A DNA stretch of 64,000 nt from Cytophagales bacterium (lineage in GTDB: Bacteria > Bacteroidota > Bacteroidia > Cytophagales > Thermoflexibacteraceae). The notes below the pieces were generated by a model that ran no database searches, was not told the origin of the DNA, and saw only the letters and a program-made list of their open reading frames with translations. Made by a program: the position numbers and the translations under genes. This document shows positions 15,528 to 23,620 of this stretch, one piece after another. Within the stretch, counting starts at the first letter, position 1, and the number at the start of each line of letters is the position of its first letter. Location: contig JAAFKA010000004.1 in the NCBI GenBank assembly GCA_013299115.1, positions 186,001 through 250,000 on the forward strand. The letters are read 5' to 3'.

Positions 15528-17435
15528 CTACTGCAACCGCAAAATCTGCCCTATTTGCAAGCCGTTGTTAGCCAAATTATTGAGTCTGGTTAGGGTTTCT
15601 ACCGAAATATGGTATTTCTTTGCAATTCCCCACAAGTTATCGCCGCGTTTTACCTTGTGAGTTTTGGGCGTAGCAGCAGGCGTAGGTGTAGGTTTGTAGG
15701 TAGTGAGCAAAGCCGAAGTAGCCCCTTTTTTCTTGTGCAGCGTAGGCTGGTGAGCCACTGTTTCTTGGTAGTTTCCCCTATGAATGACTAAGGTTTGCCC
15801 TTGCCTGATGGCAGTGCCTTTGAGGTGGTTCCACGCTTGCAACCGATAGACCGAAGTGTGGTGGCGTGCAGCTATAATCCCCAAATTGTCGCCTTGTTTC
15901 ACCTTATAATAAACAGTTTGGGCTTTGGGGGTTGGGGCTTGTTCATAAATATTTCCGCCATCGGTACTTATCATACTAATTTCGACAGGCGTGGTGTTTT
16001 CTTCTTTAAAAAGTTGCAAGTTTTGCGGATTCAGAAAAACCGACAAAGTTCGGTAGGTAGAGTCTATGCGGTGTGCATCTTGCAAAGTAAATCTTTTAAT
16101 AGAATCTTCTTTGGTCAGTGCCAAATGATAAGAAGTTATCAAAGCATTTGCCAATAATTCGCCTTTGTGTTGGTAGCCTTCGCTGCTGAGGTGCAGCAAA
16201 TCACGTTTAGCCAACCCACCTTTTTGCCATGCCAGCATGGAGTTTTGCCCACCACTTACTTCATAAAAATCGTAAAAAGCACAGTTTTTTTCAAAAGCTA
16301 TTTGCCTTGCCAACTGAGAAAATTCTTGGGTAGAGGACAACCTTTTTTGGCGGTGGCAAGCCTCCTGAACAGATACCAACAAGATAGAACTTTGGGGGCT
16401 GTAAGCCTGCAAAACCTCAATAAAGCTACGCACCATTTGCCCCATGCTGCGAGTTTCGAGTTTTTGGAGAGGAAAAAAATCATTGATACCTACATCTACA
16501 ATAATCAAATCGGGTTTAAACTCTGCCAACTGCTCTGGTAACAGATTTTGGCGAGCAAAACTGCGAAAACCTGCCCCGTTTACACCTGCACTGTGGTAGG
16601 CTATGCCTTGCGGTGTGGTGTTTTCAAACGACAAGCCATGACACTCAAAAAAAGTTTGTTCAGGCTCATTTTTCACTACCGAAAACTGCAAAATTTCACC
16701 TGCATCTTCGGGGATTTGTACTGTAATATAAGGCAGATTGTCGGTTTCGTCATTGCAATCTATGTTGATAACCTCCGATAAACCTGATGTTACCAACTCT
16801 AAATCAAAACTTTGTTTGGATTTTTTGCAATAAATTTTAAGCACATTGCCGTTTCTCTCAAAAATATCTTGCTTAAATTTGAGCATAAAACTTGCTTTGC
16901 GGTCTTTAGTGTGTACGGTTACGCCTGATAAACCCAAATCGTAACGAGGCAACCACTGCACATTTTTGGCATAATCCCAACGTCCTCTGCAAAACGTAAC
17001 GTAGTCCGTACCTGCGTGTGTGCGAGCCACCGAATAAGGGAAAACCATGCCCCGCCCACTGCTACCAAAAGCCTGATGAAGTTTTTTGCGAAACTGTGCA
17101 GGATAAATATCTGCCTGAATATGCGAGTCGCCAAGATGCAAAATTTTGACTTTTTCCGACCCACTTTGTTTTAGCTTTTCAAAAAATGGGGCAATAGCAG
17201 CATAATTTTCCCACTCTATATAATTTTTGTGATAATTTACAAAAGGATAGCTATGCGTAAAACAAATTTGATTTTGAATATACGTAGGGTGTTGAGGCAA
17301 ATAAGGTGTGATAGCTGATAATTGGCTGGGCAACATGGCACCATTCACAGGCAACAGGGGTGTTTGTGCGAAAGTGTTGTTGATAGCAAAAACAGCAAAA
17401 AAAATGAATAGTAAGTTATAAGGTAAGTTTTTCAT
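15528..17435 (-). CDS. Exported SGNH hydrolase with two C-terminal LysM domains
   Basis: A 635-residue protein with a signal peptide (ending NNTFAQ), an SGNH/GDSL esterase-like domain and two LysM repeats. The SGNH blocks are HLGDSHIQAD (nucleophile Ser), the DVGINDFF Asn block, and RDLLHLSSEGY with the D-x-x-H pair. The LysM motifs, each beginning VKxGDNL, are at about 508-552 and 590-635 and would bind peptidoglycan. A periplasmic or cell-wall deacetylase or acyl-transferase role is inferred from this pairing. It is related to the second SGNH protein at 21973-23538. A candidate -7 (TATTTTTG) lies at 17470-17477 on the minus strand. Confidence 0.88.
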   Translation of the reverse strand: MKNLPYNLLFIFFAVFAINNTFAQTPLLPVNGAMLPSQLSAITPYLPQHPTYIQNQICFTHSYPFVNYHKNYIEWENYAAIAPFFEKLKQSGSEKVKILHLGDSHIQADIYPAQFRKKLHQAFGSSGRGMVFPYSVARTHAGTDYVTFCRGRWDYAKNVQWLPRYDLGLSGVTVHTKDRKASFMLKFKQDIFERNGNVLKIYCKKSKQSFDLELVTSGLSEVINIDCNDETDNLPYITVQIPEDAGEILQFSVVKNEPEQTFFECHGLSFENTTPQGIAYHSAGVNGAGFRSFARQNLLPEQLAEFKPDLIIVDVGINDFFPLQKLETRSMGQMVRSFIEVLQAYSPQSSILLVSVQEACHRQKRLSSTQEFSQLARQIAFEKNCAFYDFYEVSGGQNSMLAWQKGGLAKRDLLHLSSEGYQHKGELLANALITSYHLALTKEDSIKRFTLQDAHRIDSTYRTLSVFLNPQNLQLFKEENTTPVEISMISTDGGNIYEQAPTPKAQTVYYKVKQGDNLGIIAARHHTSVYRLQAWNHLKGTAIRQGQTLVIHRGNYQETVAHQPTLHKKKGATSALLTTYKPTPTPAATPKTHKVKRGDNLWGIAKKYHISVETLTRLNNLANNGLQIGQILRLQ

Positions 17436-17525
17436 ATCCCAGTCCCTCTTTTGTTATTTGTTTTTCGAGCAAAAATAACAAAGTTTGTGCAACAATTTGC
17501 TAATCTGAAAATTATTTTTTCTTTT

Positions 17526-18182
17526 TTATAAATTCTTATACAATTTCTCCATTTCGTCTTTCAAAAAGAGCAAAACAGCAAACAAATCGAAAATATCATT
17601 TGCCGTAGCCACATAAGGGTTGCTTACAGCATATTGCGACTCCTCCAACAGCACAAAAAACCAATTTCGCCCATTCAAATACACCCCATAAATAGGTTGG
17701 TTGTCCTCGTTAGTCCGTTGAGCAGCCACCATTGCTATCAACAACTGCCCCAATGGGTCATTGTCTTTTTGTTTTTCGGGTTTGTATTCGTGCAAAAAAA
17801 AGTGAGGTTTTTTGGGAGTTTGCAAACCTTTTGCCAGCATAAATTCTACATTGCCTTCGGTAGTTTTGGTATTGTTGTCGTACTGCACCGACAAACTACG
17901 TTGAGTAAAAGCCTTGTAATGTGGGCTGATAAAATTTACCAATTTAAGAAAAGGGCTAATAAAAAAGAATTTGTACTCGTCTTCATTCCAAGTTTCTATG
18001 TAATCAAAAAGTTGCAAACGATATTCGTCTATTTCGGCTCGTTTGGGGTGGTTGGTAGGCAAATGAATGGTGGCTAATTGGTCTAACAAAGGCAAATTTC
18101 GCACCCTTGTCAAGCCAAAAGTGTCGTTTACTTCCTCGTAAGTCCAGCTTTTAAAGGCTTTGGTGGTTTTAATTTTTGTCAT
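17526..18182 (-). CDS. Predicted PD-(D/E)XK-type protein, tandem copy 1
   Basis: A 218-residue protein of unknown function. The layout EGNVEFMLAKG (Glu, about 113-123) followed by PHFFLHEYKPEK (E-x-K) is consistent with a PD-(D/E)XK nuclease-like core, a fold inference and not a family match. From WNEDEYKFFFISPF (about residue 64) to the C-terminus it is almost identical to its neighbour at 18199-18855, with a few conservative changes just after. The central part (residues about 15-60) differs strongly. A 16-nt gap separates the pair, which are probably co-transcribed with the copy at 18199 first. Confidence 0.7.
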   Translation of the reverse strand: MTKIKTTKAFKSWTYEEVNDTFGLTRVRNLPLLDQLATIHLPTNHPKRAEIDEYRLQLFDYIETWNEDEYKFFFISPFLKLVNFISPHYKAFTQRSLSVQYDNNTKTTEGNVEFMLAKGLQTPKKPHFFLHEYKPEKQKDNDPLGQLLIAMVAAQRTNEDNQPIYGVYLNGRNWFFVLLEESQYAVSNPYVATANDIFDLFAVLLFLKDEMEKLYKNL

Positions 18183-18198
18183 TGCTATTTAAAATTTT

Positions 18199-18855
18199 TT
18201 ACAAATTTTTATACAATTTCTCCATTTCGTCTTTCAAAAAGAGCAAAACAGCAAACAAATCGAAAATATCATTTGCCGTAGCCACATAAGGGTTGCTTAC
18301 TGCATATTGCGACTCCTCCAACAGCACAAAAAACCAATTCCGCCCATTCAAATACACCCCATAAATAGGTTGGTTGTCCTCGTTAGTCCGTTGGGCAGCC
18401 ACCATTGCTATTAACAACTGCCCTAATGGGTCATTGTCTTTTTGTTTTTCGGGTTTGTATTCGTGCAAAAAAAAGTGAGGTTTTTTGGGAGTTTGCAAAC
18501 CTTTTGCCAACATAAATTCTACATTGCCTTCGGTAGTTTTGGTATTATTGTCGTATTGCACCGACAAACTACGTTGAGTAAAAGCCTTGTAATGTGGGCT
18601 TACAAACTCGACCAACTGCATAAAAGGGCTAATAAAAAAGAACTTGTACTCGTCTTCATTCCAAGTTTCTATGTACTCCAAAGCCAACCTACGCAACTTT
18701 TCAATTTGTTTATGTTTTTCGTGCATTGCAGGCAAAGTATAAGTAGCCAACTGGTCGAGAAACTGATGCTCGAAAACTCTTTTCAAACCAAAAGTGTCGT
18801 TTACTTCCTCATAAGTCCAGCTTTTAAAAGATTTGTTTGTTTTGGGCTTTGCCAT
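18199..18855 (-). CDS. Predicted PD-(D/E)XK-type protein, tandem copy 2
   Basis: A paralogue of equal length (218 residues) to the gene at 17526-18182. Both open with KAFKSWTYEEVNDTFGL or KSFKSWTYEEVNDTFGL. They then diverge (VFEHQFLDQLATYTLPAMHE here) and converge again at IETWNEDEYKFFF. In the shared C-terminal part only scattered, mostly synonymous nucleotide differences remain. The same HEYKPEK catalytic-like motif is present. Because it is upstream in the transcript it is probably translated first. Function unknown. A conserved core with a changed middle suggests a switched partner or target. Confidence 0.7.
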   Translation of the reverse strand: MAKPKTNKSFKSWTYEEVNDTFGLKRVFEHQFLDQLATYTLPAMHEKHKQIEKLRRLALEYIETWNEDEYKFFFISPFMQLVEFVSPHYKAFTQRSLSVQYDNNTKTTEGNVEFMLAKGLQTPKKPHFFLHEYKPEKQKDNDPLGQLLIAMVAAQRTNEDNQPIYGVYLNGRNWFFVLLEESQYAVSNPYVATANDIFDLFAVLLFLKDEMEKLYKNL

Positions 18856-18905
18856 TGCTGTTCATTTTTAATGAAAAATCACACGCTAAAGCGTATGTTA
18901 CATTT

Positions 18906-20009
18906 TTAAACCGTAAAACTCGACAGTATCCACCCGCCACCTACTACATCATCTCCTTCGTAAAAAACGGCAGCTTGCCCTGGGGTAATGGCTTTGACAG
19001 GTTCGTGAAAAATTACTTTCATTGCATTGTCTTCTTGTATGATTTGGGCAGGTGTGCCATCGTCATTGTACCTTATTTTGGTAGTGGTTTCCAATAACTT
19101 CCCTTGCAAGTTTTCGTATTTTATCATGTTCAGTTGTTGCACCCACATGGCATTTCGCAGCAGGTCTTGGTCTAAACCTAACACCACTTCATTGGAGGCT
19201 TTTTTTATTTCGGTTACAAAAACAGGGTAGCCCAAGGCAATTCCCAGCCCTTTTCGTTGCCCAATGGTATAAAAAGGATAGCCCAAATGTTTACCTACAA
19301 CGGTGCCGTCTTGCAACACAAAGTTTCCCCCTGCCACTTCCTCCTCCAAACCTTTGACTCGCCGTTTCAAGAAACCTCGATAGTCGTTGTCGGGTATAAA
19401 ACAAATCTCATAAGACTCCGATTTATTGACTAAATCTATAAAACCTCTGTCCCTTGCCATTTGCTTGATTTCGGTTTTGTAGAGGTTGCCCAAAGGCAAA
19501 ATAGTGCGGGCAAGGCTTTTTTGCGATACACCCCAAAGAGCATAAGATTGGTCTTTGTTGTCGTCTATGCCTTTTGAAATGACAAAACGGTTGTTTTCGT
19601 TTCTTACCTTTGCATAGTGTCCTGTGGCTATGAAGTCGCAACCCAAATTATCTGCACGCCTAAGCAATGCGTCCCATTTGATATGCGTATTGCAAAGCAC
19701 ACAAGGATTGGGAGTACGCCCATCTAAATATTCTGCTGTAAAATGATTGATTACATAGTCGCCAAACTCCTCACGTATATCGAGAATGTAATGTGGAAAA
19801 CCCAAATTAACTGCAATGCTGCGGGCATCGTTGATAGAGTCTAAACTGCAACAACCTGTTTCTTTTTTGCTACTGCCCGATGAGGCATAGTCCCATGTTT
19901 TCATGGTCATTCCTATCACTTCGTAGCCCTCTTCGTGTAGCATAACGGCTGCCAACGAACTGTCTATGCCCCCACTCATGGCGACTAATACTTTTCCTTT
20001 TTTGCTCAT
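18906..20009 (-). CDS. mnmA: tRNA-specific 2-thiouridylase
   Basis: The 367-residue MnmA modifies the wobble uridine of Lys, Glu and Gln tRNAs to 2-thiouridine. The ATP-pyrophosphatase loop MSGGIDSS spans residues 11-18. The two catalytic cysteines are Cys103 in TPNPCVLCN and Cys203 in SYEICFIPD. The GHYAKV, YTIGQRKGLGIA and PGQAAVFYEGD blocks are all as expected. Length and motif order are those of a normal active enzyme. It lies upstream of the tandem nuclease-like pair in the same direction, with about 50 nt between them that contains an ACGCTAAAGCGT-type small hairpin. Upstream lies the 30-bp tandem repeat. Confidence 0.97.
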   Translation of the reverse strand: MSKKGKVLVAMSGGIDSSLAAVMLHEEGYEVIGMTMKTWDYASSGSSKKETGCCSLDSINDARSIAVNLGFPHYILDIREEFGDYVINHFTAEYLDGRTPNPCVLCNTHIKWDALLRRADNLGCDFIATGHYAKVRNENNRFVISKGIDDNKDQSYALWGVSQKSLARTILPLGNLYKTEIKQMARDRGFIDLVNKSESYEICFIPDNDYRGFLKRRVKGLEEEVAGGNFVLQDGTVVGKHLGYPFYTIGQRKGLGIALGYPVFVTEIKKASNEVVLGLDQDLLRNAMWVQQLNMIKYENLQGKLLETTTKIRYNDDGTPAQIIQEDNAMKVIFHEPVKAITPGQAAVFYEGDDVVGGGWILSSFTV

Positions 20010-20029
20010 TGCCTTAAAATTGCTGTAGT

Positions 20030-20150
20030 GCGGACTTTAGTCCGCACAAATAATATAGTATGGACTTTAGTCTGCACAAATAATATAGTATGGACTTTAG
20101 TCCGCACAAATAATATAGTATAGACTTTAGTCCATACAAAATATTCTATC
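20030..20150. repeat. Four 30-bp tandem units with GGACTTTAGTCC hairpins
   Basis: Units of about 30 bp (core GGACTTTAGTCYGCACAAA then TAATATAGTA) repeat four times upstream of mnmA. The first unit forms TGCGGAC-TTTA-GTCCGCA, and the last is altered to TAGACTTTAGTCCATA. Similar ctaaag hairpins are at 53374-53393 and 61661-61717. Confidence 0.8.
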
Positions 20151-20216
20151 TATAATAACCTACTTTTTGCTTTACAGTTCCAAAGATAGTTAAAAAATTG
20201 CAAATAAAAACAGGTA

Positions 20217-20285
20217 GTTGCCAAAAGGCGTGGTAGAGATGACATCTTTTTAAAAGATGTCATCTCTACCACGCCTTTTGGCAAC
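20217..20285. repeat. Long perfect palindrome A (shared core AGATGACATCTTTT)
   Basis: 34-bp arms (20217-20250 and 20252-20285) match perfectly around a single central T. The inner 14 bp of each arm, AGATGACATCTTTT, is shared with palindromes at 30422-30490 and 62841-62913. The outer 20 bp, GTTGCCAAAAGGCGTGGTAG, is unique to this locus. It sits past the stop of the outer-membrane protein gene and upstream of mnmA. Confidence 0.95.
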
Positions 20286-20319
20286 TGCAAAAACAAACCT
20301 CTGCAAATAGAGGTAAATT

Positions 20320-20880
20320 TTATTTGCCTAAATAGACCGAAAAGCCTACATTAACTCCTAATGTATTGACAGTTGAAGAAGTTGAAGAACCAGAGGAACT
20401 TGTGCTTGTCATACCATAACTCAAACCTAAGTCTAAGGATACACTTTCACTAAGGAAAAAAGCTGCTCCGCCCTGTCCCGCAATCCCAAAACCTGATGAG
20501 GAGAAAGAGCCTCCAAAACCATTTTCCTGACTAGTACTAACATAGCCACCTTGTGCCTGTAAGAAAGGCTTAATTTTACCAGATAGGAAATAATATCTCG
20601 CGAATGGTAGGATACCATAAGTGGTTTGATAAAGATAGTTTCCATTCATAGTAATACCAATAGGTTCGTATTTAAAGCCCACACCAAGCCCCAAAGCCAA
20701 GTTATCAACAGCAAAAAAACCTACTTGTGGCGTTGCATTGAATCTGGTTTGACTTGAACCTCTAATACTACTATTTGCAAGGTCAATCATACCACTCAAT
20801 AACACTTTTCCTTTTTCTGTTTGTCCAAAACCTACCAAATGTAGAGAAAGAAATAGGAATACTAAAACTAATTTTTTCAT
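20320..20880 (-). CDS. Small outer-membrane beta-barrel protein
   Basis: A 186-residue exported protein. Its signal peptide (MKKLVLVFLFLSLHLVGFGQ) is followed by glycine-rich, alternating beta-strand segments (LALGLGVGFKYE, ILPFARYYFL, LDLGLSYGM, NTLGVNVGFSVYLGK). Strand pattern, length and terminal aromatic/basic strand fit the OMP_b-brl eight-stranded barrel family of Bacteroidota. Function is unknown. A -7 match is at 20915-20922 (TACCTTTG on the minus strand). Palindrome A lies just downstream and may end its transcript. Confidence 0.82.
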   Translation of the reverse strand: MKKLVLVFLFLSLHLVGFGQTEKGKVLLSGMIDLANSSIRGSSQTRFNATPQVGFFAVDNLALGLGVGFKYEPIGITMNGNYLYQTTYGILPFARYYFLSGKIKPFLQAQGGYVSTSQENGFGGSFSSSGFGIAGQGGAAFFLSESVSLDLGLSYGMTSTSSSGSSTSSTVNTLGVNVGFSVYLGK

Positions 20881-20914
20881 TGTGAATAAATTTTTGATTA
20901 GAATTAAAAACTCG

Positions 20915-20922
20915 CAAAGGTA
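20915..20922 (-). promoter_or_regulatory. Candidate -7 element for the outer-membrane protein gene
   Basis: The minus strand reads TACCTTTG, an exact TAnnTTTG match, 35 nt from the ATG. The -33 box is unclear. Confidence 0.45.
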
Positions 20923-20949
20923 AGCAAAAATTTGAATAGTAGCTCTTAC

Positions 20950-21078
20950 TTAGAAATTTTTTTTGAAAATATCAGCCAATTTTTTGTCTATAATTCCCTC
21001 TAATTTGGTGTAAGAAATACCCAAATTTTGCAAGGCTTTTTCAAACTGTTGGTAGCCATTTTTTAGGATTTTTTTAGC
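20950..21078 (-). pseudogene. Short C-terminal gene remnant of unknown origin
   Basis: The minus-strand frame gives AKKILKNGYQQFEKALQNLG, then ISYTKLEGIIDKKLADIFKK, NF and a stop at 20950-20952. It starts abruptly at the GCACACAGATAACGCAG repeat that borders the GxxExxY gene, so the 5' part has been lost or displaced. It has no start codon of its own. I do not recognise the parent protein. Confidence 0.4.
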
Positions 21079-21118
21079 ACACAGATAACGCAGATTATGC
21101 GGATTTTTACGGATTTTT
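21074..21118. repeat. Partial copy of the CAGATAACGCAG repeat downstream of the GxxExxY gene
   Basis: The motif AGCACACAGATAACGCAG is followed by a CGGATTT pair. It matches the start of each unit in the array at 21536-21923, so the GxxExxY gene is bracketed by this repeat family. Confidence 0.7.
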
Positions 21119-21121
21119 AAA

Positions 21122-21517
21122 CTATTTTTTTGCTATTTTTTTGTTTTCATTGGTAAATATTTTACGCTTAAATTCTGGTTTTTGTCCAAAATTCAACAAC
21201 AACCCAACTTCTATTTCTGTAGCTTTCAGATAGTTAATCAGTTGTAATTCATTTTCATATACCAACACTTCGTTTGCTTTCAATTCTAAAATTACTTTAT
21301 TCTCTATGATTATATCTGCCCGATATTCTCCTACTAACAAGTTTTTATAATAAACTTTGATAGGTTTTTCCGTTTCACAAATAAACCCTTGTGTCTTGAG
21401 TTCAAAAAACATTGCATTTTGATAAACTCTTTCCAAAAAACCAAACCCTAATTCATTATAAACTTGGTAAAAAGTTTTCAGTACCTTGTCTGTAATTTCT
21501 TTGTGTAATAGTTCCAT
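21122..21517 (-). CDS. GxxExxY family protein
   Basis: A 131-residue member of the GxxExxY family. The name-giving motif GFLERVY lies at 26-32 (Gly26, Glu29, Tyr32). EYRADIIIENKVILELKA further on has the D-x(n)-E-x-K spacing of a PD-(D/E)XK-like nuclease core. The family is widespread, of unknown function and often found among dispersed repeats. Here CAGATAACGCAG repeats lie on both sides, which suggests that gene and repeats travel or amplify together. Length is typical. The start is the only ATG at the correct position. Confidence 0.9.
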   Translation of the reverse strand: MELLHKEITDKVLKTFYQVYNELGFGFLERVYQNAMFFELKTQGFICETEKPIKVYYKNLLVGEYRADIIIENKVILELKANEVLVYENELQLINYLKATEIEVGLLLNFGQKPEFKRKIFTNENKKIAKK

Positions 21518-21535
21518 ATTAAAAATTAGTTTTGA

Positions 21536-21923
21536 TTAGCACACAGATAACGCAGATGATACGGATTTTATACTGATTTTTTAAATCCGTTTTTATCAGC
21601 CTAATCTGTGTTATCTGCGTGCTTTTGTTTATTTTGCTTGCATACAGATAACGCAGATTGTACTGATTTATACTGTTTTTTTAAATCCGTTTTTATCAGC
21701 CTAATCTGTGTTATCTGCGTGCTTTTGTTTATTTTGCTTGCATACAGATAACGCAGATGATACTGATTTTATACTGATTTTTTAAATCCGTTTTTATCAG
21801 TCTAATCTGTGTTATCTGCGTACTTTTGTTTATTTTGCTTGCATACAGATAACGCAGATTGTACTGATTTATACTGTTTTTTTAAATCCGTTTTTATCAG
21901 CCTAATCTGTGTTATCTGTGTGC
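21536..21923. repeat. Four tandem ~100-bp palindromic units
   Basis: Units start CAGATAACGCAGAT at 21544, 21645, 21745 and 21846, giving spacings of 101, 100 and 101. Each unit is itself an inverted repeat: CAGATAACGCAGATT pairs with AATCTGTGTTATCTG, enclosing ACTGATTTxTACTG and AAATCCGT. Units alternate between two slightly different versions (GATGATACTG and GATTGTACTG). The unit differs from a CRISPR in having no unique spacers. Confidence 0.9.
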
Positions 21924-21972
21924 TAAAAAGTTTTAACTATAATTACTCCAATTACCTACTACTTCACATTTT

Positions 21973-23538
21973 TTACGGCAACACACTACCTTCTCTTAGT
22001 TTATACTCGTCATAAGACTTCATCAGGGCTTCATATAGCATTTCGCCTACCACTCTTGCCCCTCTTGCGTTGAAGTGGGTGTAGTCTTTGCCCGCCAAAG
22101 AAGGTTTGCTTTGTACCCAACTCCGCATAGCTCCTTCGCCGCCCATAGCCTCGTATAAATCCCAAAAAGCACAACCTGTTTTGAAAGCGGCTTTGCGTTG
22201 AGCTTCTCTTATCTTGGGAATATTGCTGTATGATACGTATTGTGTGCCAGATTTATGTGCCATATCCGATACGCCAACCACCAAAATACACAAATCGGGG
22301 GCTAAGGATTTCAAAAAACGGAGTTGTTTGGTTAGCAATCTTTCATAAAACCCATAATCTTTTGCAGGACTTGGCACCACATTTACGCCAAATTGGAGGA
22401 TTAATAGCTTGACATTCAGTTGTTTGATATGTTGTCGCAAAAAATCTTTGTTCATTTTGGTAAACTCAATGCCCGCACTTCCCCGCAAGGCTACATTGTC
22501 TATGGCTATGCCTGTGTTGCAATCCAAAGCCATGCCGTAAATTTCGGAGCCTGATTCGCTATCAAAAGCTATGTGCATTTTTTTGAATTTGCTCTCAATC
22601 ACCTGCTCAAAAACAGCCAATTCTCCTTTTGCTTCTTGCTGTTCGAGTTTGTATTTAAAAGTAGTGTCTTTACTATTTTTGCCCTGCGATTCTATTTTTA
22701 TGGTCGTAGCCAATTCGGATTTTGAGCTGTTGTATAAAATTTTAAAGTTTTCTATCTGCGTGCTGCGGTCTGTTTTGCCACCGTTGCCTGCATCTTTCAA
22801 CCTGAGCCAAGCCTTGTAATGGGCATCACTTGTGGAATCCTTTTCTAAGGGTGCAGCAAAACGGTAATAAGCACCCAACAGTCCGTAAGGTCTGCCAGCT
22901 TTGCTTGCATTGACTCCATACACCGCAAACTTGTTCCAATTATCCGATTCATCGGAGGCTAAGGTATTGCGAAATGCTTGTTTTTCTACCATAGGTACAA
23001 TGCCCACGCCACAACCGCCAAAACGACTTTGCAACCTACTCCGCAAATATTCCGTTATTCTATCTCCTTCTACCTGCGAGTCGCCGTAATGTACCACCCG
23101 AATCAGGTTAGGATTTTTGGAAAGGTCTTGCAAAGATTTGAAAAATGGGTCTAAAACATAATTGGTGCTGTCGGGATATTCTATGGCTTGCTTGATTTCT
23201 CCAATTTTTTCCTGCCTTTCTTTTTGGGTTTGCATTTCTTTGTTTGCCGTTGCTTGGGCAAGGGCTTCGGCATTGAGTCGGCTCAACGAATCTTCTATAG
23301 CTGCCAATCTTTTTTCTTGTGCTTTGCCTATGCTGTCTAATTCGGCTGCTTTTTTCAGGTACTCAGCCATGTTGTTTAGCTCTTTTTCCTTCGCAGTGGA
23401 GTCAAAAGTGGGCAATTCAAACACTTTGATGGCTAACTGCTCACCCAAAGGAATTTCGACGGGCGACAAGACCATGATAACCAAAGTCAAGCAACCTACG
23501 TAAAACAAAAGCAACAAAGTTCTAATTGGAGTTATCAC
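21973..23538 (-). CDS. Membrane-anchored SGNH hydrolase-like protein
   Basis: A 521-residue protein with an N-terminal membrane anchor (about 8-26), a charged coiled-coil segment (about 45-115) and an SGNH hydrolase domain. The catalytic blocks are VVHYGDSQVEGD (Ser), LQFGVNV (Gly/Asn) and KDYTHFNARG with the Asp-x-x-His pair. Such proteins in Bacteroidota commonly accompany MBOAT O-acyltransferases in modifying surface polysaccharide. No MBOAT gene is next to it here. It shares the SGNH core plan with the LysM protein at 15528-17435 but has no LysM domain. A periplasmic location is inferred from the anchor. Confidence 0.85.
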   Translation of the reverse strand: MITPIRTLLLLFYVGCLTLVIMVLSPVEIPLGEQLAIKVFELPTFDSTAKEKELNNMAEYLKKAAELDSIGKAQEKRLAAIEDSLSRLNAEALAQATANKEMQTQKERQEKIGEIKQAIEYPDSTNYVLDPFFKSLQDLSKNPNLIRVVHYGDSQVEGDRITEYLRSRLQSRFGGCGVGIVPMVEKQAFRNTLASDESDNWNKFAVYGVNASKAGRPYGLLGAYYRFAAPLEKDSTSDAHYKAWLRLKDAGNGGKTDRSTQIENFKILYNSSKSELATTIKIESQGKNSKDTTFKYKLEQQEAKGELAVFEQVIESKFKKMHIAFDSESGSEIYGMALDCNTGIAIDNVALRGSAGIEFTKMNKDFLRQHIKQLNVKLLILQFGVNVVPSPAKDYGFYERLLTKQLRFLKSLAPDLCILVVGVSDMAHKSGTQYVSYSNIPKIREAQRKAAFKTGCAFWDLYEAMGGEGAMRSWVQSKPSLAGKDYTHFNARGARVVGEMLYEALMKSYDEYKLREGSVLP

Positions 23539-23620
23539 TTGGATAAAAAAGTTAGTGTAAACCCCAAATTTAGTTTATCATTTTTACATACCAAAAAAGA
23601 AGTAAGATTTCTTTGGGTTT

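Noticed and set aside
21536-21923. A regular 100-bp repeat array as a CRISPR
   Set aside because: Units are wholly repetitive and palindromic with no unique spacers, and no cas genes are present.
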